This document shows, one piece after another, positions 43,676 to 52,663 of a stretch of 64,000 bases of DNA (position 1 is the stretch's first letter; each line of letters starts with the position of its first letter). The position numbers and the translations under genes were made by a program. Source of the stretch: an uncultured Erysipelotrichaceae bacterium (lineage in GTDB: Bacteria > Bacillota_I > Bacilli_A > RF39 > UBA660); the NCBI GenBank assembly GCA_902761685.1, contig CACWLI010000008.1:1-64000 (forward strand), given 5' to 3'. The notes under the pieces were generated by a model that was not told the DNA's origin, did not search any database, and saw only the letters and a list, made by a program, of their open reading frames with translations.

Positions 43676-45832
43676 ATGAAGAATTATATTTTAGGAAGTA
43701 TTAGAAAGATTATTTTTGAAAGTAATAGTGGACCATATAAAGTTGGTCTTTTTAAGGTGAAAGATACTAATGATGAAGAGGCTATAGAATATGTAAATAA
43801 AATAATTGGTTTTACTGGTAATTTTAATGAAATAAATGAAGAAGTAGATTACATTTTTTATGGCAAAATGTTTGATCATCCTAAATATGGAATTCAATAT
43901 AATGTAGAATCATATGAAGTAGCTGTTCCAAGTGATGAAGATAGTTTGATTGTTTATTTAAGTAGTGGATTATTTAAGGGAATTGGTAGTAAAACAGCTA
44001 AAAAAATTGTTGATAGATTTGGAGTAGATACTATTGATGTAATAAAGAATGATTATGAAGCTCTATCTGATATTAGCGGAATGAATATAAAAAAAGCAAG
44101 AATGATGCATGATAAAATAGTAAATAATGAAATGAATCAAGATTTAATAATAAAATTAAATGAATATGGTTTTACTGTTAAAGAAGCAATTGATTTAATT
44201 ACACTATATGGAGTAGAGCTATTTACTATTCTAGAAGATAACATTTATGAACTTGTTGATAATATATCATTTGATAAATTAGATTTTCTTTTTTTAAAAA
44301 ATAATGATGAAATGTCTTCTGTTAGAATTAATGCTTTGATTAAACGTAATATTTATTTAATGTGTTATGAAACTGGTGACACTTTAGTATATAAAGAAGA
44401 ATTATTTATAAGAATGAAAAAACATTTTAATAAAAGTTTTGATGCTAATATGTTCATATCTCATTTAAATAAATTACTTGAAGAAAATGAGATAGTTGAG
44501 TTTGGCGATTTAGTAACTTTGTTTGAATTCTATGATACTGAAAAAAGTATTTTGAGTGAGATTAATAGAATAAGTAGTATTAAAGATGTTATAAGTTCAA
44601 AAAAGATTGATGAGTATATAACTTTGTATGAAAAAAACAATACAATAAAATTTAATAAAGAACAAAAAGAAGCAATTAAAGAATCTATTAAAAATAATTT
44701 TTATATTATTACAGGTGGACCAGGAACAGGTAAAACAACAATTATAAAAGCTATAGTTGAAATACTTTGTAGTATAAATAATATTTCTAAAAATGATATT
44801 GCTTTACTTGCTCCAACTGGTAGAAGTGCCAAAAGAATGTCTGAAAGTGTACATGCACCTGCATATACAATTCATAAGTTTTTAAAGTGGAATAAAGAAA
44901 CAGAGACTTTTGGAATTGATGAATATAATAAAGCAAGTGAAAAGGTTATTATTGTTGATGAAGCTAGTATGATTGATATTTTCTTATTTTATAGTTTATT
45001 AAAAGGACTTAGAATAAATGTTAAATTATTATTAATTGGAGACGCTAACCAATTACCATCTATTGGTCCTGGGGACGTGTTAAATGATTTACTTAAAATG
45101 GATTTTGTAAAAAGTAAATGTTTAAATACAATATATAGAGTTAAAGATGGAAGCTATATAACATATTTGGCAAATGATATTAAAAATAAAAAAACATTTG
45201 ATTATTTTGATAATGAATATAGTGATTTTAAATTTATTGAAAGTGATGATAATAACATAATGAAATATTTAACTGAAATATGTAATAAAATTAAAGAAAA
45301 AAATATTAGCATAGAAAATTTTCAAGTATTAGCTCCAATGTATAAGGGTTTAAATGGAATAGATAATTTAAATAGAATGATGGCAGAGATATTTAATCCT
45401 GATGGTGAAAAATTTCAAATAGGTGAGAATGTATATAGAATTGGTGATAAAGTAATACAATTAATGAATGATGTAGAGAACAATGTTTTTAATGGTGATA
45501 TTGGATATATATGGGATGTGGAATATATTGATAAGAAAACATATGTAACTATTTCATATATGGGTAATAAAGTTAAATATAGTAATGGTGAATTTGATAG
45601 ATTTAGTTTGGCATATGCAATTAGTGTTCATAAATCTCAAGGAAGTGAATATAATAATGTTGTTATAATACTTGCAAAGAGTTTTAGAAGAATGTTTTAT
45701 AACAAATTAATATACACTGCAGTTACAAGAGCAAAGCAATCATTGATGATTTTGGGCAGTATTGAATCATTAAATACTTCTGTTCAAACATTATATGCAG
45801 ACAATAGAAATACATATTTAAAACATGTATAA
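43676..45832 (+). CDS. recD2: RecD2, ATP-dependent 5'-3' DNA helicase
   Basis: RecD2 acts in replication-fork repair independently of RecBC. The OB-like N-terminal region (ILGSIRKIIFESNSGPYKVG), helix-hairpin-helix repeats (LFKGIGSKTAKKIVDRFG, about 100-135), P-loop GGPGTGKTT (about 346), DEAS Walker B, and C-terminal SVHKSQGSEYNNV and TAVTRAKQ motifs are all present. Length (718 aa) is slightly shorter than B. subtilis RecD2. The ATG at 43676 fits the family start but has no Shine-Dalgarno. The AI-2E exporter gene follows, as in Bacillus. Confidence 0.95.
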   Translation: MKNYILGSIRKIIFESNSGPYKVGLFKVKDTNDEEAIEYVNKIIGFTGNFNEINEEVDYIFYGKMFDHPKYGIQYNVESYEVAVPSDEDSLIVYLSSGLFKGIGSKTAKKIVDRFGVDTIDVIKNDYEALSDISGMNIKKARMMHDKIVNNEMNQDLIIKLNEYGFTVKEAIDLITLYGVELFTILEDNIYELVDNISFDKLDFLFLKNNDEMSSVRINALIKRNIYLMCYETGDTLVYKEELFIRMKKHFNKSFDANMFISHLNKLLEENEIVEFGDLVTLFEFYDTEKSILSEINRISSIKDVISSKKIDEYITLYEKNNTIKFNKEQKEAIKESIKNNFYIITGGPGTGKTTIIKAIVEILCSINNISKNDIALLAPTGRSAKRMSESVHAPAYTIHKFLKWNKETETFGIDEYNKASEKVIIVDEASMIDIFLFYSLLKGLRINVKLLLIGDANQLPSIGPGDVLNDLLKMDFVKSKCLNTIYRVKDGSYITYLANDIKNKKTFDYFDNEYSDFKFIESDDNNIMKYLTEICNKIKEKNISIENFQVLAPMYKGLNGIDNLNRMMAEIFNPDGEKFQIGENVYRIGDKVIQLMNDVENNVFNGDIGYIWDVEYIDKKTYVTISYMGNKVKYSNGEFDRFSLAYAISVHKSQGSEYNNVVIILAKSFRRMFYNKLIYTAVTRAKQSLMILGSIESLNTSVQTLYADNRNTYLKHV

Positions 45833-46001
45833 TTTTATTAAAAATAATAATACTAATAATATCAAAGGAGGAGATATTATTAGAACTGTAGAAAAAATGG
45901 TTGCTTTTGTGGGTGGTATGACAATGGGACTACTTTATAAAAAATATGAACATGATATTTATAAGTACATGAAAAAAGCAGCAAAAAAAATGGAAGATTA
46001 A
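45825..46001 (+). CDS. Small protein between recD2 and the AI-2E family gene
   Basis: This 58-codon ORF has its first ATG at 45825, overlapping the recD2 stop (ATGTATAA). A perfect AAAGGAGG at 45864-45871 lies inside it, seven bases before an ATT codon at 45879, so the natural product may start there (about 40 residues: IRTVEKMVAFVGGMTMGLLYKKYEHDIYK split over a Gly-rich helix). In Bacillus a small DUF3918-type gene (yrzQ) occupies this place. The sequence resembles it only in the Gly/Met-rich short helix. A hairpin follows directly. Confidence 0.6.
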   Translation: MYNFIKNNNTNNIKGGDIIRTVEKMVAFVGGMTMGLLYKKYEHDIYKYMKKAAKKMED

Positions 46002-46028
46002 AATAGTTCTAGTTGAACTATTTTTTTT
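46001..46028 (+). terminator. Terminator after the small recD2-linked gene
   Basis: AAATAGTTC/GAACTATTT arms with a five-base loop and a run of T. Confidence 0.85.
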
Positions 46029-46068
46029 AATAAAAATATGATATTATTATTTTAGGAGAGTAGGTAAT

Positions 46069-47217
46069 ATGGAAAAGGAAGAAAATAAAAAACTAAATAC
46101 AAGAAAGTTAAATCAATTATTAACACTTGGTAATAATATTGGAAAAATATTATATATACTTTTTATTATACTTTTAATATATGTATTAACATTAATATTT
46201 AGAGAATGGAAAGTGTTGTCATTTTTAGGAAAAATTCTTGCTATTATATCTCCGTTATTTATTGGATGGTTTATAGCATGGTTATTAAATCCTATGGTAA
46301 AAAAATTAACAGAAAAGGGTATGAAAAGAGGACTTGCAGTAGTCGTAGCTTATTTAGTTATGCTTGCAATAGTTGGTTTAATAATAGGATTTACTATTCC
46401 ATCATTAGGTCAACAAATAAGTGATATAGTTGCTGCTGTACCTAAAATTGCTAATGATTTATCTGGATGGATTGATGATATTTTTGCAAAAATATCTGAT
46501 TTAAGTTTACAAAATTTAGATAATGTTAAATCTGCATTTATGTTAAAAATTCAAAATTTTGCAACAGGAATTCAAACAAATTTACCAGAAACAGCTGTGA
46601 ATATTGTATCTAGTTTAGTTTCTGGTGTTGGAAAAATAGTAATAAGTTTAATATTAGGATTCTATATATTATTTGATTTTCATAAATTTTCTGAAGGATT
46701 TATTGGATTATTTCCTAAGAAAGCAAGAAGTGATGTTAGATATTTGTTAGACAAATTAGATGATAGTTTGTATTCATTTGTTAGTGGTACACTTTGGTTA
46801 TCATTACTATTATTTGTTGTATCAGTTATAGGATTTTCAATTATAGGATTAAATGCACCAGTTTTAATTGCACTTGTGTGTGTTATTACTAATTTAATTC
46901 CATATATTGGTCCATATATTGGTGCTGCAGTAGCTGGTGCTATTGGTTTTGCTGAAAGCCCATTAGTTGGAATATTAACATTAGTATTTATATTAATTGT
47001 TCAAACAATAGATGGAGAAGTTTTAAATCCACTTGTTATGAGTAAGAAGATGAATTTGAGTCCAATTACAATTATTATTTCATTATTGGTTTTTGAATAT
47101 TTATTTGGTATAATTGGTATGGTAGTAGCTACTCCAGTTGTAGCACTATTAAAAATAATATATGTTTTCCTAGATGAAAAATTCAATTTCTTTGGATTTT
47201 TAGGAAATGATGATTAA
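46069..47217 (+). CDS. AI-2E transporter family (YrrI/PerM-like) membrane protein
   Basis: The 382-residue protein has about seven or eight membrane segments and the family's motifs WFIAWLLNPMVKKL (about 66-79), ITNLIPYIGPYIGA (about 278-291) and EVLNPLVMSKKMNLSP near the end. The family includes TqsA and proteins tied to Na+/H+ exchange; the substrate is not inferable. Its position after recD2 matches Bacillus yrrI. GGAGAG precedes the ATG. Confidence 0.92.
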   Translation: MEKEENKKLNTRKLNQLLTLGNNIGKILYILFIILLIYVLTLIFREWKVLSFLGKILAIISPLFIGWFIAWLLNPMVKKLTEKGMKRGLAVVVAYLVMLAIVGLIIGFTIPSLGQQISDIVAAVPKIANDLSGWIDDIFAKISDLSLQNLDNVKSAFMLKIQNFATGIQTNLPETAVNIVSSLVSGVGKIVISLILGFYILFDFHKFSEGFIGLFPKKARSDVRYLLDKLDDSLYSFVSGTLWLSLLLFVVSVIGFSIIGLNAPVLIALVCVITNLIPYIGPYIGAAVAGAIGFAESPLVGILTLVFILIVQTIDGEVLNPLVMSKKMNLSPITIIISLLVFEYLFGIIGMVVATPVVALLKIIYVFLDEKFNFFGFLGNDD

Positions 47218-47233
47218 TTGGAGGAAAAAAGAA

Positions 47234-48007
47234 GTGAAAAAGGAAATTATTAAAGAATATGATGGAAGATTATTAATACTTGATATTATGTTATATTGCA
47301 TTATTGCTACTGCAGGCTTTATTTTATTAAATTTATCTAATGTAGAAATGTTAGATCCTGTCAAATATGCACCATCATTATTATTCGTATTTGGATTTTT
47401 CTCATTACTTGTATATTTTGCTAATAGAAAAAGAGGAGATTATGAATTATTAATTTTTGGATTTATTAATGTATGTGTAGCATCATTTATATTATTCTAT
47501 ACATCTTATCCTGATTCTGGATTTATTCTTGCTGATGCTGTATTAATTTATTCAATAGCAAATGTTATAAATAAAGGATATAGTTGTAAAAATTTAATTG
47601 GAAAAAAAGATATTAATTTCTTTCCAAAAGTTTCTATAACAATATTATTATTAATTCTTGGAGTATTAGTTGTATCTTCAATTTATAATAAAGTGGAAGT
47701 AGGATCATTAATTCTTGGTTATTACTTTATTATATTTGGTTTATTAAGTTTACTGGAACCACTTGTTATGATATTAACTAAAAATGTAAAAGTTGAAAAT
47801 TTTATTTTAGATTTTCTATCATATAATGAAGATGAAGTAGTAGAAGAAGATGAAGAAATAAAACCAAAAGAAGTTAAAAAAGAAAAAATAGAGTCAAATA
47901 AAAAGACTACTAGTAAATCAAGTGCTAAATCAGTTAGTTCTAAAACAACTAGTACAAAAACCATAAGAAAACCAAAACAAATAAAAAGTAAGACTATAAA
48001 AAAATAG
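47234..48007 (+). CDS. Multi-pass membrane protein with basic Ser/Thr/Lys tail
   Basis: Six or seven hydrophobic segments occupy residues ~15-185, followed by an acidic run (EDEVVEEDEE) and a Lys/Ser/Thr-rich tail of about 50 residues. The membrane part resembles the DUF308/HdeD helical pattern, without certainty. The GTG at 47234 is preferred because TTGGAGG lies nine bases upstream; an ATG at 47207 would overlap the preceding gene. The tail is of low complexity and likely cytosolic, possibly nucleic-acid binding. Confidence 0.7.
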   Translation: MKKEIIKEYDGRLLILDIMLYCIIATAGFILLNLSNVEMLDPVKYAPSLLFVFGFFSLLVYFANRKRGDYELLIFGFINVCVASFILFYTSYPDSGFILADAVLIYSIANVINKGYSCKNLIGKKDINFFPKVSITILLLILGVLVVSSIYNKVEVGSLILGYYFIIFGLLSLLEPLVMILTKNVKVENFILDFLSYNEDEVVEEDEEIKPKEVKKEKIESNKKTTSKSSAKSVSSKTTSTKTIRKPKQIKSKTIKK

Positions 48008-48018
48008 TCTTATTTTTC
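47989..48018 (+). terminator. Terminator after the basic-tail membrane protein gene
   Basis: TAAGACTAT/ATAGTCTTA arms (47989-47997, 48004-48012), A-rich loop and T tail. Confidence 0.8.
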
Positions 48019-48024
48019 TAGTAA

Positions 48025-48177
48025 AATTATGATGTTGTATTTAATGGAAAATTATATAATGGAAGAGAAGGATTCTTTAAATTTATAGCGGATTATTATA
48101 ATGTTGACACAAGTAATTATGCATCAGCTGAAAGTACTGTAGCAGAATATATATTTAACAAATATATTGAAGAATAA
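48025..48177 (+). pseudogene. Remnant of a gene: 3' end without a start
   Basis: A 50-codon open stretch ends in TAA at 48175-48177. It reads like a true protein end (VVFNGKLYNGREGFFKFIADYY, split here, then NVDTSNYASAESTVAEYIF), but its frame has TAG-TAA just upstream and no ATG, GTG or TTG start. It has no promoter or ribosome site and lies between two terminators. I judge it the tail of a degraded gene. The parent family is not recognised. Confidence 0.6.
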
Positions 48178-48204
48178 AAAAGACTAATTGTTTAGTCTTT
48201 TTTA
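48177..48204 (+). terminator. Terminator following the gene remnant
   Basis: AAAAGACTAA/TTAGTCTTTT arms with a short loop and T tail; its survival suggests a once functional unit. Confidence 0.8.
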
Positions 48205-48239
48205 ATTATAATTAACATATAAATTATTGAGGTGAAAAT

Positions 48240-48503
48240 ATGGATATAATTAAAGTATCAAGCAAAAGTATTTCTCAAAAGGTTGCTGGAAGTATCGCTA
48301 ATTCATTTAGAGAGGGAGCAAGCCATGTAGAAATTCAAACTGTAGGAGCGGGTGCAGTTAATCAAGCAATAAAAGCTATTTCAATTGCAAGAGGTTTTGT
48401 AGCACCTCTGGGTAAAAATTTAATATGTATCCCAGCATTCTATGATGTAATTATAGATGGAAAAGAGAAAACAGCAATTAAGATTCTAGTAGAAAGTAAA
48501 TAA
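48240..48503 (+). CDS. spoVS: SpoVS family protein
   Basis: The 87-residue protein matches SpoVS throughout (IIKVSSKSISQKVAGSIANS, EIQTVGAGAVNQAIKAI, ARGFVAPLG, IPAF). In Bacillus it is needed for spore coat assembly and affects septation; close homologues occur in non-sporulating bacteria, where they bind nucleic acid via an Alba-like fold. GAGGTG precedes the ATG. It is a single-gene unit. Confidence 0.97.
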   Translation: MDIIKVSSKSISQKVAGSIANSFREGASHVEIQTVGAGAVNQAIKAISIARGFVAPLGKNLICIPAFYDVIIDGKEKTAIKILVESK

Positions 48504-48610
48504 ATAGACAAATAAGTCTTTTTATTTTGATTTAAAATGTAAAGAAGTTTAAAAATATAGAAAATGATAGTTAAATAGTGTATAATATTTCTATAAGTTG
48601 AGGTGATAAG

Positions 48611-49438
48611 ATGTTATCAAATATACTTAGTACTGCTACTAAAGTTTTAGATATAGCAATTGTATGGCTTATGTTTTATCAATTACTTAAGTATGCAAGA
48701 ACTAACTTTAAATTAACATTAATATTTAAGGGTGTAATAGCAATTGTTTTATTAAAATTATTTAGTGATTGGTTACATTTAAATACAGTAGGAATAATAT
48801 TAGAATATGTTATTTCTTGGGGACCACTTGCTTTAATAGTTATATTTCAACCAGAAATTAGAAATGTTCTTGAAAGCATTGGTAGAACTCAATTACTTGG
48901 TCGTCATAAGACTTTAACGGTAGATGAAAGAGAAAAAATGGTATATGAAATAATTAATGCTGTTGAGTATTTGAAAAAGAATAAAATTGGAGCATTAATT
49001 GTTATTGAAAGAGATTATAGTTTAGCACAATTTATAGAACCAGCTAATAAGATATATGCAGATATTAGTAGCGAATTATTAATTTCTATATTCTTTCCAA
49101 ATAATCCATTACATGATGGTGGAGTAATTATTCAAGGAGATAAAATAACTTGTGCAGGTAGTGTTTTTCCAACAAGTATGAATCCAACAATATCTAAAAG
49201 ATTAGGTACTCGTCATAGAGCTGCATTAGGAATTAGTGAAATTAGTGATGCTATTGCATTAATAGTTAGTGAAGAAACTGGAAGAATTTCTATAGCTATT
49301 AAGAGTGAATTAAATTATAATTTATCACTAGATGATGCAAAACTATTATTGCTTGAAGAATTACAACCTAAAAAAGAAACATTCTATGAAGTAGATGAAG
49401 AAAGTGAGAGTGATGAAGTTGAAGAAGCTAGTAAATAA
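48611..49438 (+). CDS. cdaA: CdaA, diadenylate cyclase
   Basis: CdaA makes cyclic di-AMP from two ATP and controls potassium and osmolyte balance. Three N-terminal membrane segments are followed by the DAC domain with the catalytic NPLHDGGVII (DGA-type, about 161-170) and TRHRAALGIS (RHR) motifs. An acidic C-terminal tail follows. Length (275 aa) is normal. cdaR follows with overlap, as in Bacilli, but glmM, usually third, is missing. Confidence 0.96.
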   Translation: MLSNILSTATKVLDIAIVWLMFYQLLKYARTNFKLTLIFKGVIAIVLLKLFSDWLHLNTVGIILEYVISWGPLALIVIFQPEIRNVLESIGRTQLLGRHKTLTVDEREKMVYEIINAVEYLKKNKIGALIVIERDYSLAQFIEPANKIYADISSELLISIFFPNNPLHDGGVIIQGDKITCAGSVFPTSMNPTISKRLGTRHRAALGISEISDAIALIVSEETGRISIAIKSELNYNLSLDDAKLLLLEELQPKKETFYEVDEESESDEVEEASK

Positions 49439-50798
49439 AATTCTCAAATTCTTTGGAAAGATATTTAAAATATTATATAGATTATTAGACATAATTATTA
49501 TTACACCATTGTCTAAAGCAGCATATTTTATTGTTGATAAAATTAGTAATAAAAATGGTGCATTTGATAAATTTATTAACAATCCAAATACATTGATATA
49601 TGTATCTCTTGCATGTGCTTTTGGTGTATTTATTATGGTTGATTATAAAGTTATTAATTTAACTGAAACAGAAGCTATTGTTCTTGCTAATCAACCTATT
49701 ATTGCGGAGTATAATGAAGAAGCATATGTAGTAGAAGGAATTCCTGAAACTGGAGATATAGTTTTAATGGGAAGTAAGAGTAATTTATATCTTGCTGAGC
49801 AATTAGGAGATCATAAATTAACATTGGATTTAACTGATTTATCAGCTGGAACTAAAAAAGTAAAAGTTAAATATAATAACCCAATTAATCAAAATATTTT
49901 GGATTATAAGTTAGATCCATCTACAGTTACAGTTGTTATTTATCCAAAAGTTAGTGAAGTAAGAGCATTATCTACTGATATATTAAATTTAGATAAATTA
50001 AATAGTACTTTGGTTGTTAGTTCAATTGATTTAGATAGAGATGAAGTAATAATTAAATCTTATAAAGAAAAATTAGAAACAGTTGGTAGTGTAAAAGCTA
50101 TTGTTGATGTTAATGCCTTAAATGCAACTGCAGCTGGAACATATACTCTTGATAATGTTAAATTAATTGCATATGATCAAAAAGGTGCTGAAATGAGTGA
50201 TATTGAGATTGTTCCTGGAACGGTTAAAGCTACAGTAACAATTACATCGCCAAGTAAAGTTGTTCCAATTACAGTAGTACCTGTAGGAGAAGTTGCAAGT
50301 GGTAGTGCCATTGCTACAATTACTCCAAATGTTACAACTGTTACATTATATGGAGAAGAAAATGTTCTTGATAATATTAAAGATATTAAAGTAGAAATAG
50401 ATGTAGCAGGATTAACTGCTGATAAAACATATCAAGAAACAATTGTTAAGCCATCTGGTGTAAGATCAATGTCAGATACAAATGTAACAATTAAAGTAAC
50501 AATGGAAAAAGAAACATCTAAAGAATTTAAAAATATTCCAATAACATTTGAAAATCTAGATACATCAAAATATAAAGTACAGGCAGCTAATGTCGATAGT
50601 ACAAAGGTTGATGTTGTTGTAAAAGGTGTTTCATCAGTATTAAATAAATTAGATGCTAGTGATATTAAGGCATATGTTGATTTATCTAATTTAGAACCTG
50701 GAACACAAAGAGTACCAGTATTTGTAACTGGAAATGATGTTAAGTTAAGTTATACATCTAGAACAACTATGATTGAAGTTGTAATATCTAAGAAGTAA
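49413..50798 (+). CDS. cdaR: CdaR, YbbR-domain regulator of CdaA
   Basis: CdaR is a membrane-anchored extracellular protein that modulates CdaA. One N-terminal membrane segment (about 52-78) precedes several YbbR repeats (beta-rich, with DILNLDKL, VPITVVPVGEVASGS, KNIPITFENLD). The gene overlaps cdaA by 26 bases from the ATG chosen here; an ATG at 49395 is an alternative and neither has a strong ribosome site. It ends at a hairpin. Confidence 0.9.
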   Translation: MKLKKLVNKILKFFGKIFKILYRLLDIIIITPLSKAAYFIVDKISNKNGAFDKFINNPNTLIYVSLACAFGVFIMVDYKVINLTETEAIVLANQPIIAEYNEEAYVVEGIPETGDIVLMGSKSNLYLAEQLGDHKLTLDLTDLSAGTKKVKVKYNNPINQNILDYKLDPSTVTVVIYPKVSEVRALSTDILNLDKLNSTLVVSSIDLDRDEVIIKSYKEKLETVGSVKAIVDVNALNATAAGTYTLDNVKLIAYDQKGAEMSDIEIVPGTVKATVTITSPSKVVPITVVPVGEVASGSAIATITPNVTTVTLYGEENVLDNIKDIKVEIDVAGLTADKTYQETIVKPSGVRSMSDTNVTIKVTMEKETSKEFKNIPITFENLDTSKYKVQAANVDSTKVDVVVKGVSSVLNKLDASDIKAYVDLSNLEPGTQRVPVFVTGNDVKLSYTSRTTMIEVVISKK

Positions 50799-50816
50799 CA
50801 AATGTTACTTCTTTTG
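50790..50816 (+). terminator. Terminator after cdaR
   Basis: AAGAAGTAAC/GTTACTTCTT arms with an AAAT loop and T-rich tail. Confidence 0.85.
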
Positions 50817-50858
50817 TTATAAATGTAAAAAAAATACATAAAATAAACTAAAAAACAC

Positions 50859-50887
50859 TTTACAAACAAAAAAAAGTGTTATATAAT
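50859..50887 (+). promoter_or_regulatory. Promoter of the rplJ-rplL-rpoBC operon
   Basis: TTTACA (50859-50864), 17 bases, TATAAT (50882-50887). An inverted repeat AACACTTT/AAAGTGTT (50854-50861, 50873-50880) overlaps it and could be accidental. Confidence 0.8.
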
Positions 50888-50892
50888 CAAAT

Positions 50893-50996
50893 GCGTGAAG
50901 TGACCAAAGACAGTAAGTACAAACATAAATCTTACCGAGGAAACATATTTATAATGACGATTATAACGAGTTTCCTTGTCATGAGGAAACTTTTTA
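50893..50996 (+). promoter_or_regulatory. L10 ribosomal leader (autoregulatory attenuator)
   Basis: The segments GACCAAAGACAGTAAG (50902-50917) and CTTACCGAGG (50931-50940) are the conserved core that binds the L10-L12 complex. A terminator hairpin GTTTCCT/AGGAAAC (50970-50976, 50984-50990) with five T follows. AGGAAAC also occurs at 50938-50944 and can pair with the same GTTTCCT, giving an exclusive antiterminator. When L10-L12 is in excess it binds the core and favours termination. Confidence 0.92.
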
Positions 50997-51017
50997 ATTA
51001 TATGAAAGGAGACTTAT

Positions 51018-51521
51018 ATGGCAAGTAAAGAGATTCTTAAACAAAAAGAAGCTACAGTTAAAGAAATAACTGATAAATTAGATAACTCTAAGACATTCTT
51101 GTTATTAAATTATCAAGGTTTAACAGTTAGTGAAATAGCTGAGTTAAGAAATAGTTTAAGAGAAGTAAATTCTGATATAAAAGTTTATAAAAATACTCTT
51201 ATGAATTTAGCGCTAAAGAATAAGAATATTGAATTAAATGATTATATGAGTGGACCAAATGCTTATCTTTTTGCTGATTCAATTATTGAGCCAATTAAAA
51301 TTGTTAGTAATTTTGCAAAAGAACATCCTGCACTTGAAGTAAGAGTTGGATATATTGATAATGAAATAGTAGATACTAAAGTAATTGCTGAATATGCAAC
51401 TATTCCAAGTATGGAAGGATTACTTACAATGTTTGCTGGTGGTTTAATTGAACATGTAAGAAATTTAAGTATAGGACTTAATTTATATGCTGAAAAGTTA
51501 GAAAAAGGAGGAAATAACTAA
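51018..51521 (+). CDS. rplJ: Ribosomal protein L10
   Basis: L10 anchors the L7/L12 stalk to 23S rRNA and binds its own leader. The N-terminus ([42 protein letters not shown]) and the KNTLMNLAL motif match, with a C-terminal helix that binds L7/L12. Length 167 aa is normal. AAAGGAG precedes the ATG. The usual upstream rplK-rplA genes are not here. Confidence 0.97.
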   Translation: MASKEILKQKEATVKEITDKLDNSKTFLLLNYQGLTVSEIAELRNSLREVNSDIKVYKNTLMNLALKNKNIELNDYMSGPNAYLFADSIIEPIKIVSNFAKEHPALEVRVGYIDNEIVDTKVIAEYATIPSMEGLLTMFAGGLIEHVRNLSIGLNLYAEKLEKGGNN

Positions 51522-51895
51522 TGGCTAAAATTGAAAACAAAGATATTATTGAAGCTTTAAAAGAAAAAACTATTCTTGAAGTTAAAGAATTAGTTGATAT
51601 GATGAAAGAAGAATTCGGAGTAGATCCAAGTGCTGTTGCTGTTGCTGCTGCACCTGCTGCTGCTGGTGAAGAAGAAAGTGCTGGAAGCGGAGTTAAGACA
51701 GTTGTTCTTAAAGAAGCTGGAGCTCAAAAATTACAAGTTATTAAAGTAATTAGAGAAGCTACTGGATTAGGACTTAAAGAAGCTAAAGATATCGCTGATG
51801 CTGGTGGAAATGTTAAAGAAGGAATTCCTGCTAGTGAAGCTGAAGAATTAAAAGCTAAATTAGAAGAAGCCGGAGCTACTGTAGAATTAGCATAA
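51521..51895 (+). CDS. rplL: Ribosomal protein L7/L12
   Basis: The stalk protein that recruits translation factors. It has an N-terminal dimerisation helix pair, an Ala/Gly-rich hinge (about 38-58), and the C-terminal domain with [18 protein letters not shown] and a final GATVELA. The ATG overlaps the rplJ stop by one base, giving coupled translation. Length 124 aa is usual. Confidence 0.98.
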   Translation: MAKIENKDIIEALKEKTILEVKELVDMMKEEFGVDPSAVAVAAAPAAAGEEESAGSGVKTVVLKEAGAQKLQVIKVIREATGLGLKEAKDIADAGGNVKEGIPASEAEELKAKLEEAGATVELA

Positions 51896-51904
51896 TTTAA
51901 TAAT

Positions 51905-51927
51905 AAGCCTACTAAGCTAGGCTTTTT
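51905..51927 (+). terminator. Partial terminator after rplL
   Basis: AAGCCTA/TAGGCTT arms with T tail. Since the downstream operon has its own promoter before rpoB, this probably reduces readthrough from the abundant stalk genes. Confidence 0.8.
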
Positions 51928-51952
51928 TGCGTATTAGAAGAAGGAGAATTAT

Positions 51953-52546
51953 ATGAGTCATTATTTTGAAAATGATCAAAACTTAAAGAGTGAAATTAAA
52001 GAATTAAGTTATAAATATAATTCTTCTTTTTTCACATTCTATAGTGATAATGGAGTGTTTAGTAAAAAGAGCATAGATTATGGAAGTAAATTGCTTCTTG
52101 AAACATATTTGTCATCTGATAATGAAAGTAGAAAAGTATTAGATGTTGGATGCGGATATGGTTTTATTGGAATAGTTATTAGTGTTATTAACAATTCTTA
52201 TGTTGATATGATAGATATTAATAAAAGAGCTATTCATTTAACAAAAAGAAATATAAAAAAGTATGATAGTTTTCAAGGAGACGCTTTTATAAGTGATGCT
52301 TATGAAAATATAACTAGTAAATATGATGTTATCATTACAAACCCACCTATTAGAGTAGGTAAAGATAAAGTATTAGAAATATTAGAAGGCGCTTTTGATT
52401 ATCTAAATGATAATGGTTATCTATATTATGTTATTAGAAAAGATCAAGGAGCCTTATCAATAAAAAAGATTTTAGAGAATAAAAGAACTGTAGAACTTAT
52501 AAATAAAGACAAAGGATATTTCGTTTATAGAATAAAAAAGTTATAA
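51953..52546 (+). CDS. RsmC/YbxB-type class I RNA methyltransferase
   Basis: The 197-residue protein has a SAM motif (VLDVGCGYGFIGI, about 61-73) and the target-base motif NPPIRVGK (about 127-134) of the small rRNA/tRNA guanine-N2 methyltransferases (MTS family). In Bacillus subtilis ybxB sits at exactly this place between rplL and rpoB. The Y/F common after NPP is Ile here. AAGGAG precedes the ATG. The exact target is unknown. Confidence 0.9.
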   Translation: MSHYFENDQNLKSEIKELSYKYNSSFFTFYSDNGVFSKKSIDYGSKLLLETYLSSDNESRKVLDVGCGYGFIGIVISVINNSYVDMIDINKRAIHLTKRNIKKYDSFQGDAFISDAYENITSKYDVIITNPPIRVGKDKVLEILEGAFDYLNDNGYLYYVIRKDQGALSIKKILENKRTVELINKDKGYFVYRIKKL

Positions 52547-52562
52547 ATTTAATAAAAAAACA

Positions 52563-52592
52563 TTGACTTACTGGAATTTATTATGATAAAAT
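52563..52592 (+). promoter_or_regulatory. Promoter of rpoBC
   Basis: TTGACT (52563-52568) and TAAAAT (52587-52592), 18-base spacer, about 70 bases before rpoB. Confidence 0.6.
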
Positions 52593-52663
52593 TTTATATT
52601 GCAGTACATTTGTTTTATTTATAAAATTTGTGTTCTTTAAAAATTTAGGATTGGGGTGAAATA

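Noticed and set aside
50854..50880. Inverted repeat AACACTTT/AAAGTGTT over the rplJ promoter
   Set aside because: It could be an operator, but the low-complexity sequence and known leader control give no need for one.
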